In this document: piece by piece, positions 1 to 11,412 of the stretch
How positions within the stretch are numbered: position 1 is the first letter of the stretch
Layout of the letters: each line of letters begins with the position of its first letter
Source: Nicotiana tabacum
Lineage: Eukaryota; Streptophyta; Magnoliopsida; Solanales; Solanaceae
Length of the DNA: 64,000 nucleotides
Direction of reading: 5' to 3'
Assembly (NCBI RefSeq): GCF_000715075.1
Contig: NC_134101.1
Location: forward strand, 197,614,103-197,678,102
The notes under the pieces: model-generated
What the model saw: only the letters and a program-made list of their open reading frames with translations
The model's database searches: none
Told to the model about the DNA's origin: nothing
Program-made: the position numbers and the translations under genes

Positions 1-763
1 TCTTTTTTTTCTATATTTTTTAGTAAAACAAAATAAAATATTTTCCTCTTTTTTTTTTCTTCAAAATTTCGGCAGAGCTTCGCCAGTAATTGGTCATTGA
101 TTTTTTTTTTAAAATAATCAATTAACTCCCTAACTGATATATTCTTTTTCCCTCTTTTTTTTTTCAATTTTCCAACATTCCCGAGATTCAGAAACCGGTC
201 AACATGCAAGTTCGAAACAAATATATGTACAGAGCAAGTAGGATGCATCAGAATGGTCTTTTCATTTCAGGTTGCTAGTCCTAGACGAACCCAACCCCTG
301 TGTTGAGTCCCCTAAGTCAAATGCAACGTGATGCAAATAAGTGTTCCTACTAGGGATCCGGCATGAAGTCACGTTATTCTATATTCAAAACCTGGGTCAG
401 TGTACTAGACTGTGTACCCGAGCGGACAACTCGAGTCGAGGAGGGGGCAACTTACCGGGAACCAAAAGGCCATCCGGCTTCGTAACTTGTCCGACCTCTT
501 TCTTATTTTAGGGTATAACACTAACAGAATAGGGAGTCTCAACCAGTAAGCACATCCCCGGAGGTGAAGAGAGAAGGGTTCGGCACAATTTATATATATA
601 GTCAAATAATATCAAAGCGGTAAAAGCAGCATTTAACACATTAGGCTCAAACATGTAAAAATCAGATAAAGCCAAATATAACAATTTATCTAAGCTCGAA
701 TGTCTAACCCTGAACCAGTGGTTCTGGGTTTAAAGCAGTTATCCCCAGCAGAGTCGCCAGAGC
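1..763 (-). mobile_element. Ogre-type element B, 5' leader (partial)
   Basis: On the minus strand this follows B's 5' LTR and is the untranslated leader of an element continuing past the left edge. It aligns with the leader of element A at about 21790-22387. A block at about 409-560 is nearly the same as 22028-22170, while the flanks differ more. That block contains CGGTAAGTT on the minus strand (first intron base at 455), a strong 5' splice-donor match. The 66-aa and 90-aa reading frames here are not supported as genes. T-rich runs fill 1-170. Confidence 0.75.
740..759 (-). other. Primer binding site of element B
   Basis: The minus strand reads TGGCGACTCTGCTGGGGA four bases inside the LTR end. 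A TGG start complements the CCA end of a tRNA. The same site occurs in element A (22364-22383) with one difference early on. Ogre elements are known to use a tRNA-Arg primer; that match is recalled, not computed. Confidence 0.75.
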
Positions 764-3700
764 TGTCACACCTCCTTTTTCCGCCCTCGCGGGGGTACAG
801 GAGTTTTTTCCAATTAAAGGACAGTCGAAACGGGATTTATTTCTTTATTTCAGAGTCGCCACTTGGGAGATTTAGGGTGTCCCAAGTCACCTATTTTAAT
901 CCCGAATCGAGGAAAAGAATGACTCTGTATTACAGTCTGCGCACCAGAAATCCGGATAAGGAATTCTGTTAACCCGGGAGAAGGTGTTAGGCATTCCCGA
1001 GTTCCGTGGTTCTAGCACGGTCGCTTAACTGTTATATTCGGCTTGATTATCTAATATAATACGTATTATAAACTTATGTGCAAATTTTATCCCTTATCCG
1101 CTTTTATTATTCTTTTTATTTATTGTTATTATTTTACGAAAAAATTGCAACATTGTGAAAACGTATTTCAAATCACGTCGCAATCAATTGCACCCGTGGT
1201 TATTGACACATTTCGACTCCGTTGAGATTTAGATTTGGGTTACATAAATGCACACCCGTATTTAAGGAAATAACATTATTAAATACGCGTCTAGAACGAC
1301 TAGCGTGTCATTATTTTGGGTAGGGCCGTGAAATTTGCTAAAACGGCTCCTCCCTAATTCTAAGCAATTAACTGTACATTTATTGAGGGCCCCGAAATCT
1401 ATACATTTCATTAAGCGAGGCTCATCTCATTTATTTTAAATGGACAAATCTTAAAGCGACTACATTTTTTCTATAAAAATTAGTCTCTAAAATAAAGAAA
1501 AAAAATACTAATTAATTACTAGCTTTTATAATTTTAAGAAAACATGACATGCTAATTGCTTGGTTAATACAAATATTGATGAAAAAAAGGAATTTTACTC
1601 TTAATTTCGAAATTTTAAATAAAATAAAAATTCAACAACTAATATTCAAAATAAACAAATATAGCTAGATTAAAACTCAACATTGTTATTTTTAAAAAAA
1701 AAAAAATATTATTGAGATTAATTATTCACAATCATTTGAAACTAGATTTAACCATAATTACTAAAGCTTATTAAAAAGTTTATTAGACTTAAACGTTCTT
1801 CTAATCTTGCTTAAGCTCAAGTCATGCCTTAATGCCTAATTTACGATGTTTAATTTAAATTCATGTTTTAACTAAATTTAGTTACTTGTTCATGATCAAC
1901 CTACAATCTTGAAGCCTTCATAGCTAGTGAATTAACCTGTTTTGCCGAACTGATTTATTACAGACTAATTTATGATATTATTCTTATTCCAGCTATTATT
2001 TAGTAATTCATGAAGTAGCTTAAATACAATCAACAAAAAAAACAAAGAAAAAAAAAACGAAATTAAAACTTCAAATTTTCATTCTTCATATGTATTCATG
2101 CTTCATATTTCGGATTACAGTAACCAGCTTTTCAGTTGTGTACCTGATATTGGAAGCAAAAGAAAATAAATATGAGAATCAGCATCAGCAGTAAAATCAG
2201 TACAACACAGCAACAATAGCCCAGCAACAGTAACAAACCAGTGGAGTAGTAATCCAAAAAAAACAAAATCTTCCAGCTTTGATGAAACAACAATTAATTC
2301 TGATTTCAAACAACAAAAGAAAGCAGAATATTTTTTTTAGTTTTTATTTTATTTTGAAAGCTTAACTATTTTTCGGAATTTTCTATCTCTTAAATATTCA
2401 GCCCTTTTCTCTCTCTTATTTTCAGATTTGTTTCTCTCTCTCGTATCTGTGTATTTTTTCTCTATCTCTCTGTATATTCTCTTTTGATTTCAAGACTTCA
2501 CATATATAACCCATCCCATAAACCTTTCAATTAATTAAAATCAATACTTTTTCTCTACCCAACCCATTATCTTTCCACTCATCCCCATTACATTAAATAA
2601 ACATATCACACCACCCCATTTCATTTTGTCCCCCATGCTTCATTTAAAATAATGCAAGATTCCCCTTTAAATTAAATCTTGTCCCCCTTTATATTAAATA
2701 ATCATATCACAACCCACCCCATTTCATTTTGTCCCCCATGCTTCAAATAAACAATTACAAAATGTACAATTCCTAAACTACCCCTTCCGACCTTACTGAA
2801 ATTACCAAACTACCCCTGAACGTATTACAAATTTACCAAACTACCCATCAGCTATAACACATCAATTAATCAAACTTAACCAAAATATAGACAATATGAT
2901 CAATTTCTAACAATGTTCAAACAACAATATGAACACGGATGAACATCATAACAACAATATCACATGAACATGATTTTAACAACATTTCAACAACAAATCA
3001 CATGAACACAAATTGAACAACCAAGAACAACTAAAATTTGATTGAACAATATTTTTAGCAACAACAAACCTATTTTTCGGATTTAAACAACAACAACAAT
3101 CAAACAAGTATATTTAGATTCTTAAATTCAATAATATTGAACTTAAAATCAACTCTAACAACATTACAACAAACAATTCTTATATTAAACTTTAAACAAG
3201 ATTATGAGACCAATTCAAGAAATAATCACAAATGATAAACAAGAAATCAAACTATACAAAATTCGGATTCAAGATCATCCAAACAAAGTATGAACATGAA
3301 TGAATCTATTTTAACACAACAAACATGACGGATTAAACGATTAAATCAATATATTCCTTTAACACAACTAAATTCTTTAAACAAATAACAAGATCGACGA
3401 AGAAACAATTATGAACTTAAACTTGAACTTAACAATACTAACAATTTCTAACAATACATAAACACATGAAACAAATTGAAGAAATAGTTAATTAAATTTC
3501 AATTTGAATCTAACAAACAACAAACTAACAAATATTCACTTAAACAATAATACAAACATGAAATGAATATGAAAACAACTAATTAAACTTCTATTTTGAA
3601 ATCTGAAAATTAATTTTAACAAAGCACATGAACATGAACAAACTAGAAAAAATGATTTCAACGAAAAACAACGAACAAAACAAGAATCAAATATTTAACG

Positions 3701-4993
3701 ATTTTAACTTTTAGAAATATAAAAACGAAATATGGACAAAATAAAACTCAAAAACAACTAACCGGAGATGAATCAACGAAGAACTTTGATTGTAAACAAA
3801 TCTGTCCGAGCCTCGACCAAAGCTCGAACAAATGACGACGAAGACGAAGAGAAGATGAAGCAGCCCGTAGCTACTGCCGCGACGAGCAGCAGCAGCAGTC
3901 CGTCCAACACCTGCTGCGATGAGCAGTAGCAGCACGACGTCAAGACAGCAGCAACGGCGGCGACAGGCAGCAGCAGCGGCGGCGACAGGCAGCAACACAG
4001 CGCGAACAGCCATGGACGACGACATGGTCGACGTCGAAGCTCGTCTATGGCTGTGTTCGTTTGGTTGAGACAGAAGCAGTAGCAACTGGTCGACCATGGC
4101 AGCGACAGTCCGTCGAGGAGGATGACGGGAAGACGACGCACCGGCAGAAGCAGCGGGGAGCAGAAACGGGCAGCAGTGCGCACAACGGAGGTTTGACGAA
4201 GAAGATGAAGCAACGGAGAAACCATGGACGACGTCGACGAAAAAGATGAAGACGTGAAGATGGAGGGGAAGCCATGGTTGGGGTGTAAGGGGGGCAGCCA
4301 TGGTTGTGTTTTTTTTAGCTTGGGGAAGATGATGAAAAGAGAGAAAGAGAAGAAAGGGGGGGCGGATTGGTTAGGTCTTTTTAGGGTTTTCTTGGTTTAT
4401 TTTTTTTTTGTTTTGTTTTGTAAAAATGATAGGGGTGTTGGGTTATGGACTAGGTCGACCCAGTTCGAAATGGACTGGGTCGTAGGGAAGATTGGGCCAT
4501 TTTTTGGGCTTATGGCTTGAAATCGAAGAAGAGGCCCAATTCCGACTTTCTTTATATTTTCGCTCTCTTTTCTTCTTTTATTTCTCTAAAACTAAATTAT
4601 AAAAATACTTAAACTATTATTAAGAACTAAATTAAGTTATAAAAGCGCAAATTAACTCTCAATAACAATTAACGCACAATTAAGTATTAATTAAGCATAA
4701 AATTGTATATTTGGACATTAAATGCTAAAAATGCAAACGATGCCTATTTTTGTAATTTTTAATTTTTGTAAAACAAATTTAATCACTAACAATTGTAGAA
4801 TTAAATCCTACATGCAAAATGCGACATATTTTTGTATTTTTTATTAATTTAGCAAATAAACATGCACAGACAAATACAAATAATTATTCAAAATATCACA
4901 AAATATCACAAAATTGCACATCAAAGAAAAATCATTTTATTTTTGAATTTTTTGGGAGTAATTCTCATATTGGGCAAAAATCACGTGCTTACA
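764..4993 (-). repeat. 5' LTR of Ogre-type element B (4,230 bp)
   Basis: On the plus strand the LTR begins TGTCACACC at 764 and ends ATCACGTGCTTACA at 4993, so on the element's strand it starts TGTAAGCACGTGAT. Both ends match the LTR ends of element A (22388 and 25925). It interrupts A's 3' LTR: the bases after it (AAGAA, 4994-4998) match the A sequence at 23823-23827, the expected 5-bp target site. Inside are an AAC-rich stretch (2880-3700), a CAG/CGA-rich stretch (3830-4250) that makes long overlapping spurious frames, a TC-rich stretch (2400-2480) shared with A, and a 9-bp-stem hairpin at 4456-4482. No gene is supported. Confidence 0.85.
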
Positions 4994-7493
4994 AAGAAGA
5001 TAGGGAAAATCAACAGCAGCAGCAACAAGATAGCTGCAACAACAAAGCAACACAGCAGCAATGACAAACAAGCAACAGCAGAACAAGTTCCAGTGCAGAA
5101 TGCAGTTATAGCCGATGGAAAAAGTAGCAAATGACAGCAATAACCAGTAGCGTAGGATCAGAACTCAGACAGACCAAATCCAGGAATAAACTAATGCAAC
5201 ACACAACCAGTAACTTCAGTTAGGACTTGGAAGAATCAGTATTGATTAAACAGGTTGAGACAAGTGAAATCCAAACAACAATAGGAAGAACAGTTTCTGA
5301 TTTTATCTGTATGTTTTCTATCTCTTGCTCTCTATCTCTCTCCTGTATATATCCTCTCTCAATGTATATCTGTATATTCCTGTTTTTTGTGGTCTCTCTC
5401 TGTGTATGTGTCTGTATGTGTTTTGTCTGTGTCCCTCCCAGTGTATATATGTGTATTTCTCTATGCCTCCCTCTCTTTTATAGCCTAGTACCAGGCCCTT
5501 TACAGTTTGTAAAACCTATTCAGATCCCCTCCCATGTGGCCTGCTGTTTTTCCACTCATCTTTTAAAAGTAGAACCCTTCCCATGAGATTCCCTGATAGC
5601 CCTTTATCATCTTATTTAAATTAAAACCAAGGTATGGGCAGCCTGAAGGTGGCCTGACAGCCCATGCTGTCTTATTTGCTCTAATTATTAAAGCACTATA
5701 GTGCACATGCTATCAATTCAGAACTCAAGCTAAACTGAAACCCACAAACTAAACTATAAATGTTTCTGATTCAAATCCACAAATAGCTATACTTAGTTCC
5801 TAGTTGGATTCAGACAGAACCTCACACAAAAACCATAACATGAATCAGATTATTATCATTCAAAGCTAAACTAATTGGCGACGTATATCGACTCGACTAT
5901 ACTAGTTGTAACACATATAATCGAAGCCAATGATAAGAAATCTGACAGTATCAACGTGTGATTCAAATTGGACTGACTGAACAAGTTTGTACTGGGGCTA
6001 ATTAATCAACCAAATTTAAATTCAATTGATTGTACAGCTTACACACATACACACGATCAATAAATGAAGAGAAAGTTGACTAAAATACAGAGGTCCAGGC
6101 AAGGTGGACAACACAGCCGACAAAAATTCAAAACATAAATTAAACAAAACATTTGGATATATGAACAGACATTCAATTACAATAGACAAGATGAACTGAT
6201 AAAGAAAAAGAAAACAAAAATTACCTTAAAGCCTTGAAAAATCAGAAAGCCTTAGATCGGATTTGAATCGACCTTTCTTGGGGTTGAACGGACTTTAATC
6301 GAAGTGTTCTCTACTGAGAACACTTCGATTAAGGTCCATTAGACCCTAATCATTTAGTTCAAACGGACACAGATCGGGCTTAGGGTTCCTAGGGTTCCTA
6401 AGGGGCAGATTTGGGATTTGTGTTTCCCTGGTTGGATTCGGACCAAACCGAGCATGGTTTGGTCACGAGGGAGATCAGGGGAGTGCCCGGTATGAACCTG
6501 GGGTGGTTTGGTGTAGATCGAGTTTTGGTCGAATCTTCAAATGAAGATTCGAGAACCTAGGGTTTGATTCGAGGCAAAAGGACAACAGATCTATGTTCAG
6601 GGTGGTGAGGCGGTCCTATGATGTTAAGGTGGTGGTCACCGGCGTCCTTGCCGCCGGGTTCTTGGTGAGGGGAAAGGGGGGCGGCTCTAGGGTTCCGAGG
6701 GTTTGGGTCTGTGAAGGAGACGACCTAAGGGCAGGGGGTCTTGGATAGGGGGCAGTGTATGATATGGAGGCTTTTATACGGGGTGAATGGTTGGGTCTTG
6801 GCCGTTAGATCACTCGAGATCAACGGCCTGGATTCAAGGGTTAATCCAAACGGTGTCGTTTGGTTTAGTATTGGGGTCGGGTTGGTTCGGGATTGAACGG
6901 GTTGGGTTTGTATGTGGGTATGGGGGATATGATGAGGGTCGTTAGATCAGGGTGGCTTGAACGGCTGAGATGGGTTGCCCCCTGAAACGATGTAGTTTTG
7001 GTGTCAAACTACGTCGTTTGGAGACCTGGAGATGGGTCTGCTGGACCGGTTGCTTGGGCTGCTTTTTTGGGCTTCAGATTTTTAAATAGAAAACCAGCCC
7101 AAATCTATTTTAAACCAAATTGCACCCTTTTTCTTTCATTTCTGATTTTAAAACACAAAACCCTAATTAAACAAAATTAAAACTCATTAATTAACACTTA
7201 AAGCAATTATTACACACATATTAAAATATTAAAAATAGGTAAAATCAAACCAAGGCAAAAAAGAACAGGGCAAAAGATGCATATTTTGTGATTTTTCTTT
7301 TAATAACCGGATTATGGTTCAACCATACACGACACACATTTTTGTGTTTGATAAAATAAAAATGGACAAGATAACAAATAACTAACAAAAATGCCACGTA
7401 AAAATCCAAAAAAAACTGTACAGCAAGACCAATTGCTATTATTTTTGTTTCTTTTGGAGTGATTGTCGCGAAAACAAAAATCACGTGCTTACA
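4994..7493 (-). repeat. 3' LTR of element A (partial, 2,500 bp)
   Basis: Matches 23823-25925 of the 5' LTR. By eye mismatches are about 2% over a 360-bp sample (5221-5580), which suggests a fairly recent insertion. It keeps a 392-bp segment (6661-7052) missing from the 5' LTR. The end at 7493 (CA on plus) abuts the polypurine tract. It stops at 4994 because element B inserted there. Frames inside it (5227-5586, 6998-7180) are not supported as genes. Confidence 0.88.
6290..6337. other. 48-bp near-perfect inverted repeat in A LTR
   Basis: TTAATCGAAGTGTTCTC, loop TACT, then its exact reverse complement, extended by GGAC/GTCC outside one mismatched pair. The second LTR carries an identical copy at 25116-25163. 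Confidence 0.9.
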
Positions 7494-7510
7494 GCTTCCC
7501 CTCTTTGTTC
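7494..7510 (-). other. Polypurine tract of element A
   Basis: The minus strand reads GAACAAAGAGGGGAAGC directly before the LTR start TGTAAGCAC. Purine-rich sequence abutting a 3' LTR is the plus-strand DNA primer site of LTR retrotransposons. Confidence 0.85.
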
Positions 7511-7634
7511 GGAAACACGAAGAGTTTTCGTGCAAAGATAAAGTGAGCGGATATGAGCAATTTTTGCCTATTGGAACACTCCGTGTGAAGCACATTTTTG
7601 AAAGATTTGACCGAATCTTCGCTTCAAAGATTTC

Positions 7635-7673
7635 CTACATATCCTGGGCTAAACAGGAATCAGGTCAATGTAG
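7635..7673 (-). other. Two-stem hairpin motif H1
   Basis: Outer stem CTACAT/ATGTAG (7635-7640 with 7668-7673). Inner stem TCCTG/CAGGA (7642-7646 with 7654-7658), loop of 7. It lies about 125 bases upstream of the polypurine tract on the element's strand. See H2, H3 and H4. Confidence 0.7.
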
Positions 7674-8280
7674 TTCGGGAAACTTTGGTAGCTGGGACTA
7701 CCATGGGATTGCAATGCTTGCTGTTACTGCTGTCGCTATTGCCACAGTTGCTTTACTGACCGCCTTATTACAACCAAAAGAAAATTGAAACTGAACTAAT
7801 TGCTTATGCTTGTCAACTGCTAGTTACAAGATTCCTATCTATGATTCTTTTGCAACTTGATCTTGGGTCTTAGCTGATTCTGCTTGTAGACTTCGATCCG
7901 AATCCTGATGCTTGCAAGTTGTAGGCGCCTGTTTATTTCTGCGATATTGAGTGAGAGGGGATAGGTAGAACTCGGGACATTGATCGAATCTTGGGGCGAT
8001 CCGTCCTTCGTTTTTCCAAGTATCTCGGAACATCTTCTTTTTTTTTCTTTTTCTTCTTTTCTTTATTCTGGGTTGAGACTCATCTCGTGGGTCGTCTCGA
8101 TCCATGTGCCTCGAGGTTAGACCTGCGGGGAAAAACAAACGAACGAAATTTTCTGCCCCAGTTTCACTAGGAAAATTTTGTGAGTTAATTGCTAGGAAGT
8201 TTATAGAATTGATGAAGGAATTGGAAAATTTCAGTCTACAAAATGCCAACTCGGGGATTGGATCACTAATATTGCCACAA
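7674..8280. other. Non-coding stretch of A's 3' region
   Basis: Sequence between hairpin H1 and the first minisatellite. Overlapping frames of about 100-136 codons on both strands show no recognisable domain, so no gene is called. Confidence 0.6.
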
Positions 8281-9690
8281 GGTAAGAATGCTCAGTTCAG
8301 GGTTGGAGCCCTAATGCTGGATAAACGAAAAAGCGCTCAGTTCAGGGTTGGAGCCCTAATACTGGCTAAATGGAAAGAGTTCAGTTCAGGGTTGGAGCCC
8401 TGATGCTGACTAAATGGAAAAGTTCAGTTCAGGGTTGGAACCCCAATGCTGAACTAACAGACAATGCTCAGTTCAGGGTTGGAGCCCTAATGCTGGCTAA
8501 ATGGAAAGAGTTCAGTTCAGGGTTGGAGCCCTGATGCTGACTAAATGGAAAAGTTCAGTTCAGGGTTGGAACCCCAATGCTGACTAACAGACAATGCTCA
8601 GTTCAGGGTTGAAGCCCTAATGCTGGCTAAATGAAAAAAGTTCAGTTCAAGGTTGAAGCCCTGATGCTGACTGAATGGAAAAGTTCAGTTCAGGGTTGGA
8701 ACCCCAATGCTGACTAACAGACAATGCTCAGTTCAGGGTTGAAGCCCTAATGCTGGCTAAATGGAAAGAGTTCAATTCAGGGTTGAAGCCCTGATGCTGA
8801 CTGAATGGAAAAGTTCAGTTCAGGGTTGGAACCCCAATGCTGACTAACAGACAATGCTCAGTTCAGGGTTGAAGCCCTAATGTTGGCTAAATGGAAAGAG
8901 TTCAGTTCAGGGTTGAAGCCCTGATGCTGACTGAATGGAAAAGTTTAGTTCAGGGTTGGAACCCCAATGCTGACTAACAAACAATGCTCAGTTCAGGGTT
9001 GAAGCCCTAATGCTGGCTAAAGGGAAAAAGTTCAGTTTAGGGTTGGAGCCCTAATGCTGACTAAAGGGAAAAAGTTCAGTTTAGGGTTGGAGCCCTAATG
9101 CTGACTAACTGGAAAAAGTTTAGTTTAGGGTTGGAGCCCTAATGCTGACTAACTGGGGAAAAGTTCAGTTTAGGGTTGGAGCCCTAATGCTGACTAACTG
9201 GGGAAAAGTTCAGTTTAGGGTTGGAGTCCTAATGCTGACTAAAGGGAAAAAGTTCAGTTTAGGGTTGGAGCCCTAATGCTGACTAAAGGGAAAAAGTTCA
9301 GTTTAGGGTTGGAGCCCTAATGCTGACTAGCTGGGAAAAAGTTCAGTTTAGGGTTGGAGCCCTAATGCTGACTAAAGGGAAAAAGTTTAGTTTAGGGTTG
9401 GAGCCCTAATGCTGACTAACTGAGGAAAAGTTCAGTTTAGGGTTGGAGCCTTAATGCTGACTAAATGAAAAAAAGTTCAGTTCAGGGTTGGAGCCCTGAT
9501 GCTGACTTAATGGAAAAGTTCGAGGATATTAACTGACAATGCTCAGTTCAGGGTTGGAGCCCTAATGCTGGTTAAATGAAAAAAAGTTCAGTTCAGGGTT
9601 GGAGCCCTAATGCTGGCTAAATGAAAAAAAAGTTCAGTTCAGGGTTGGAGCCCTAATGCTGACTTAATGGAAAAGTTCGAGGATACTAAC
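8281..9690. repeat. Minisatellite 1: ~43-bp monomers with a 130-bp higher-order unit
   Basis: About 32 tandem copies of a unit built on GTTCAGGGTTGGAGCCCTAA and GCTGACTAA. From about 8336 to 9000 three variant monomers form a 130-bp unit: GCTCAGTTCAGG starts at 8466, 8596, 8726, 8856 and 8986, exactly 130 apart. From 9000 to 9480 the array becomes simple monomers with TTTAGGG. Each monomer has an AGGG..CCCT mini-hairpin. Ogre 3' non-coding regions are known sources of satellite repeats (pea PisTR-A). Confidence 0.92.
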
Positions 9691-10079
9691 TGACCCCCTT
9701 TTTTGAATTTTCTTGTTTTAGTAAAAGGTAAAAGAGAATTTCGTGGAAACTTACCTTTCGAGTGGATTCCTTATTGCCAAACTGTTTCTTGTACTCATGT
9801 ACTTTCTTCTTTGGGTGACACCTGCTTCTTGCACGGTTGTCTTGGATTATACCTGTTTCAACTTTTCAAACAAAGAACAATTGTTAGCTCGGAAATGGCG
9901 GTTGGTTCGGTGACCTTGATTGTTCCGGTTATTTTGTTGCGTCCTTATTTCTGTTGAGAAACTTTGCCATTGATTGGATTCAAATGGCGAAACCCTTTTA
10001 GACGGCTCAAGCTTGCATTTCCAGATTCTGTGATGATTTGCCTTGTAAGGCTTTGTTTTTTTCCACCCCGTTTTGCTTG
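9691..10079. other. Non-coding stretch between minisatellites
   Basis: Part of A's 3' non-coding region. Frames of up to about 160 codons on both strands overlap the next minisatellite and are low-complexity shadows. No gene or promoter is recognised. Confidence 0.6.
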
Positions 10080-10395
10080 GGGATTTTCAATGGGGATTTT
10101 ATTGTGGAGACTCTGTGGGGGTTTGCACAAGGGAAACTCTGTGAGGATTTGTCTAAAAGCGGTTCTGTGGGGATTTTTTACAAAATGGACTTGCCGGGGA
10201 TTTGTTGGGGCAGGCTCGCTGGGGAATTTTACAAAGCGGATTTGCTGGGGATTTTTTTTTTTACAAAGGGAGGCCCTGTGGGGATCTGTACAAAGGGAAA
10301 ATCTGTGGGGATTTTGTTGGGGAGGACTCTTTGGGGAATTTTTACAAATGGAGGCTTTGTACAAAGGGGAAGTCTGTGGGGATTTTCTTCTCTTT
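10080..10395. repeat. Minisatellite 2: ~35-bp TGTGGGGATTT/ACAAA units
   Basis: About nine degenerate copies of CTGTGGGGATTTT...ACAAAGGGA. The repeats read open in several frames at once on both strands, as expected for a short array and not for a gene. Confidence 0.85.
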
Positions 10396-10817
10396 TTTTT
10401 TATATATTTTTGTTTTCGTGACTTCACTTAGAATGCAGTCAACATCATGAACCATCATCAGGTTCGGACAAACGTACCAACGAAGCGGGGCATTTCCCTT
10501 GCGAAATGGAATTCCGTGAAACCAATCCTGCCACCTGTCCTTTCTGGTATATCTGGAACTTAGGGTTAAAAATGAAAGGGATTCGAAGAAAAACAAGAGC
10601 GGAGAAAGCAAATTTCAGAAGAGAAGTGTCCCTTTCGGGACAAGAAAGACTTATCTGAGGAAAACAATGCTGTCTTTAAATGGACATGACATGTTCTTTG
10701 GACTGGACGCCTGACCTTCAATGAACTTGCATTTCCTCCCGAACCAAAATGGATCTGTGTTTCCAAACCGGTGGAACTTTGCCGAGACTTCCTGGGGTGG
10801 AGTCATCCTTTCAGCCA

Positions 10818-11010
10818 ACAGCGCCCTTTGCGGGTTTTCGCTAGTTAACCTCTCTCATTTTCCTCCTTGCTGTCGCTCAATAGCCCTCTTTGCGAGTTTT
10901 TTACTAAACAAGCTCTCTCATTTTGGTTTCTCTACTCCCGGCGTCTCGCGGTGCCCGAAGGTTTTCACCGACAAGACTCTCTCATTTTATTTCTCTCCAT
11001 TTGGAGTGTA
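10818..11010. repeat. Minisatellite 3: degenerate ~60-bp CTCTCTCATTTT units
   Basis: Three diverged copies of a unit with CCCTTTGCGRGTTTT followed by CTCTCTCATTTT. It is still inside the 3' non-coding region of element A. Confidence 0.65.
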
Positions 11011-11195
11011 CCGGCCTCCATTCGTGACGCTTCTTGGCTTCCCGCTACCTTTGGTAATCGATCTGAAGGGCTTGTGCTTGGCAAAGAAAAGTAGATGATA
11101 CTACGACTTCTAAGCCGTTTTGACGTGCCCCGGTTTCAATTTCAGGGTAAATGGGATTTTATTGTTGGTGTGACTGAACCTCAGAGAGAGGCTGC

Positions 11196-11228
11196 CTATG
11201 TATCCTTTCGGAATCAAGTCAGACGTAG
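11196..11228 (-). other. Two-stem hairpin motif H2
   Basis: Outer stem CTATGT/ACGTAG has one non-canonical position; inner stem TCC/GGA with loop TTTC. It is the weakest of the four copies. It lies just after the pol stop on the element's strand, followed on the plus strand by a long T-run (11260-11295). Confidence 0.55.
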
Positions 11229-11412
11229 TTCAGGCCTCGATCAATGTTTTGTTTTGTTTGTTTTCTTTTTCTTTCTTTTTTTTTTTTTTTTTTGATTGGT
11301 AACCAAAGAAATGTAACCGGCTCAAAGGCTTGTAGAGAGAGTTGATAGAGTTTGGGGTAGTGGGAATAAAATCTTCAGTATTTCAAATGTGTCAGGACCG
11401 TTGGGGTGTCAC

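Noticed and set aside
3711..4301. Several overlapping long frames on both strands (up to 196 codons) in B's LTR
   Set aside because: They come from CAG/CGA-type trinucleotide-rich sequence open in many frames at once; composition is Leu/Ser/Arg-only and no domain is visible.
5290..5480. TC/TG-rich run with an ORF encoding repeated Cys/Val/Ser
   Set aside because: Simple-sequence region in the A LTR, present in the other LTR with frame changes; not a gene.
764..7493. A single 6.7-kb LTR shared by two tandem Ogre elements
   Set aside because: A full LTR terminus at 4993 and the AAGAA junction show nesting of B in A's LTR.
9964..10450. Four overlapping frames of 82-160 codons
   Set aside because: They coincide with minisatellite 2; repeats with a unit lacking stops read open in several frames. 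No domain.
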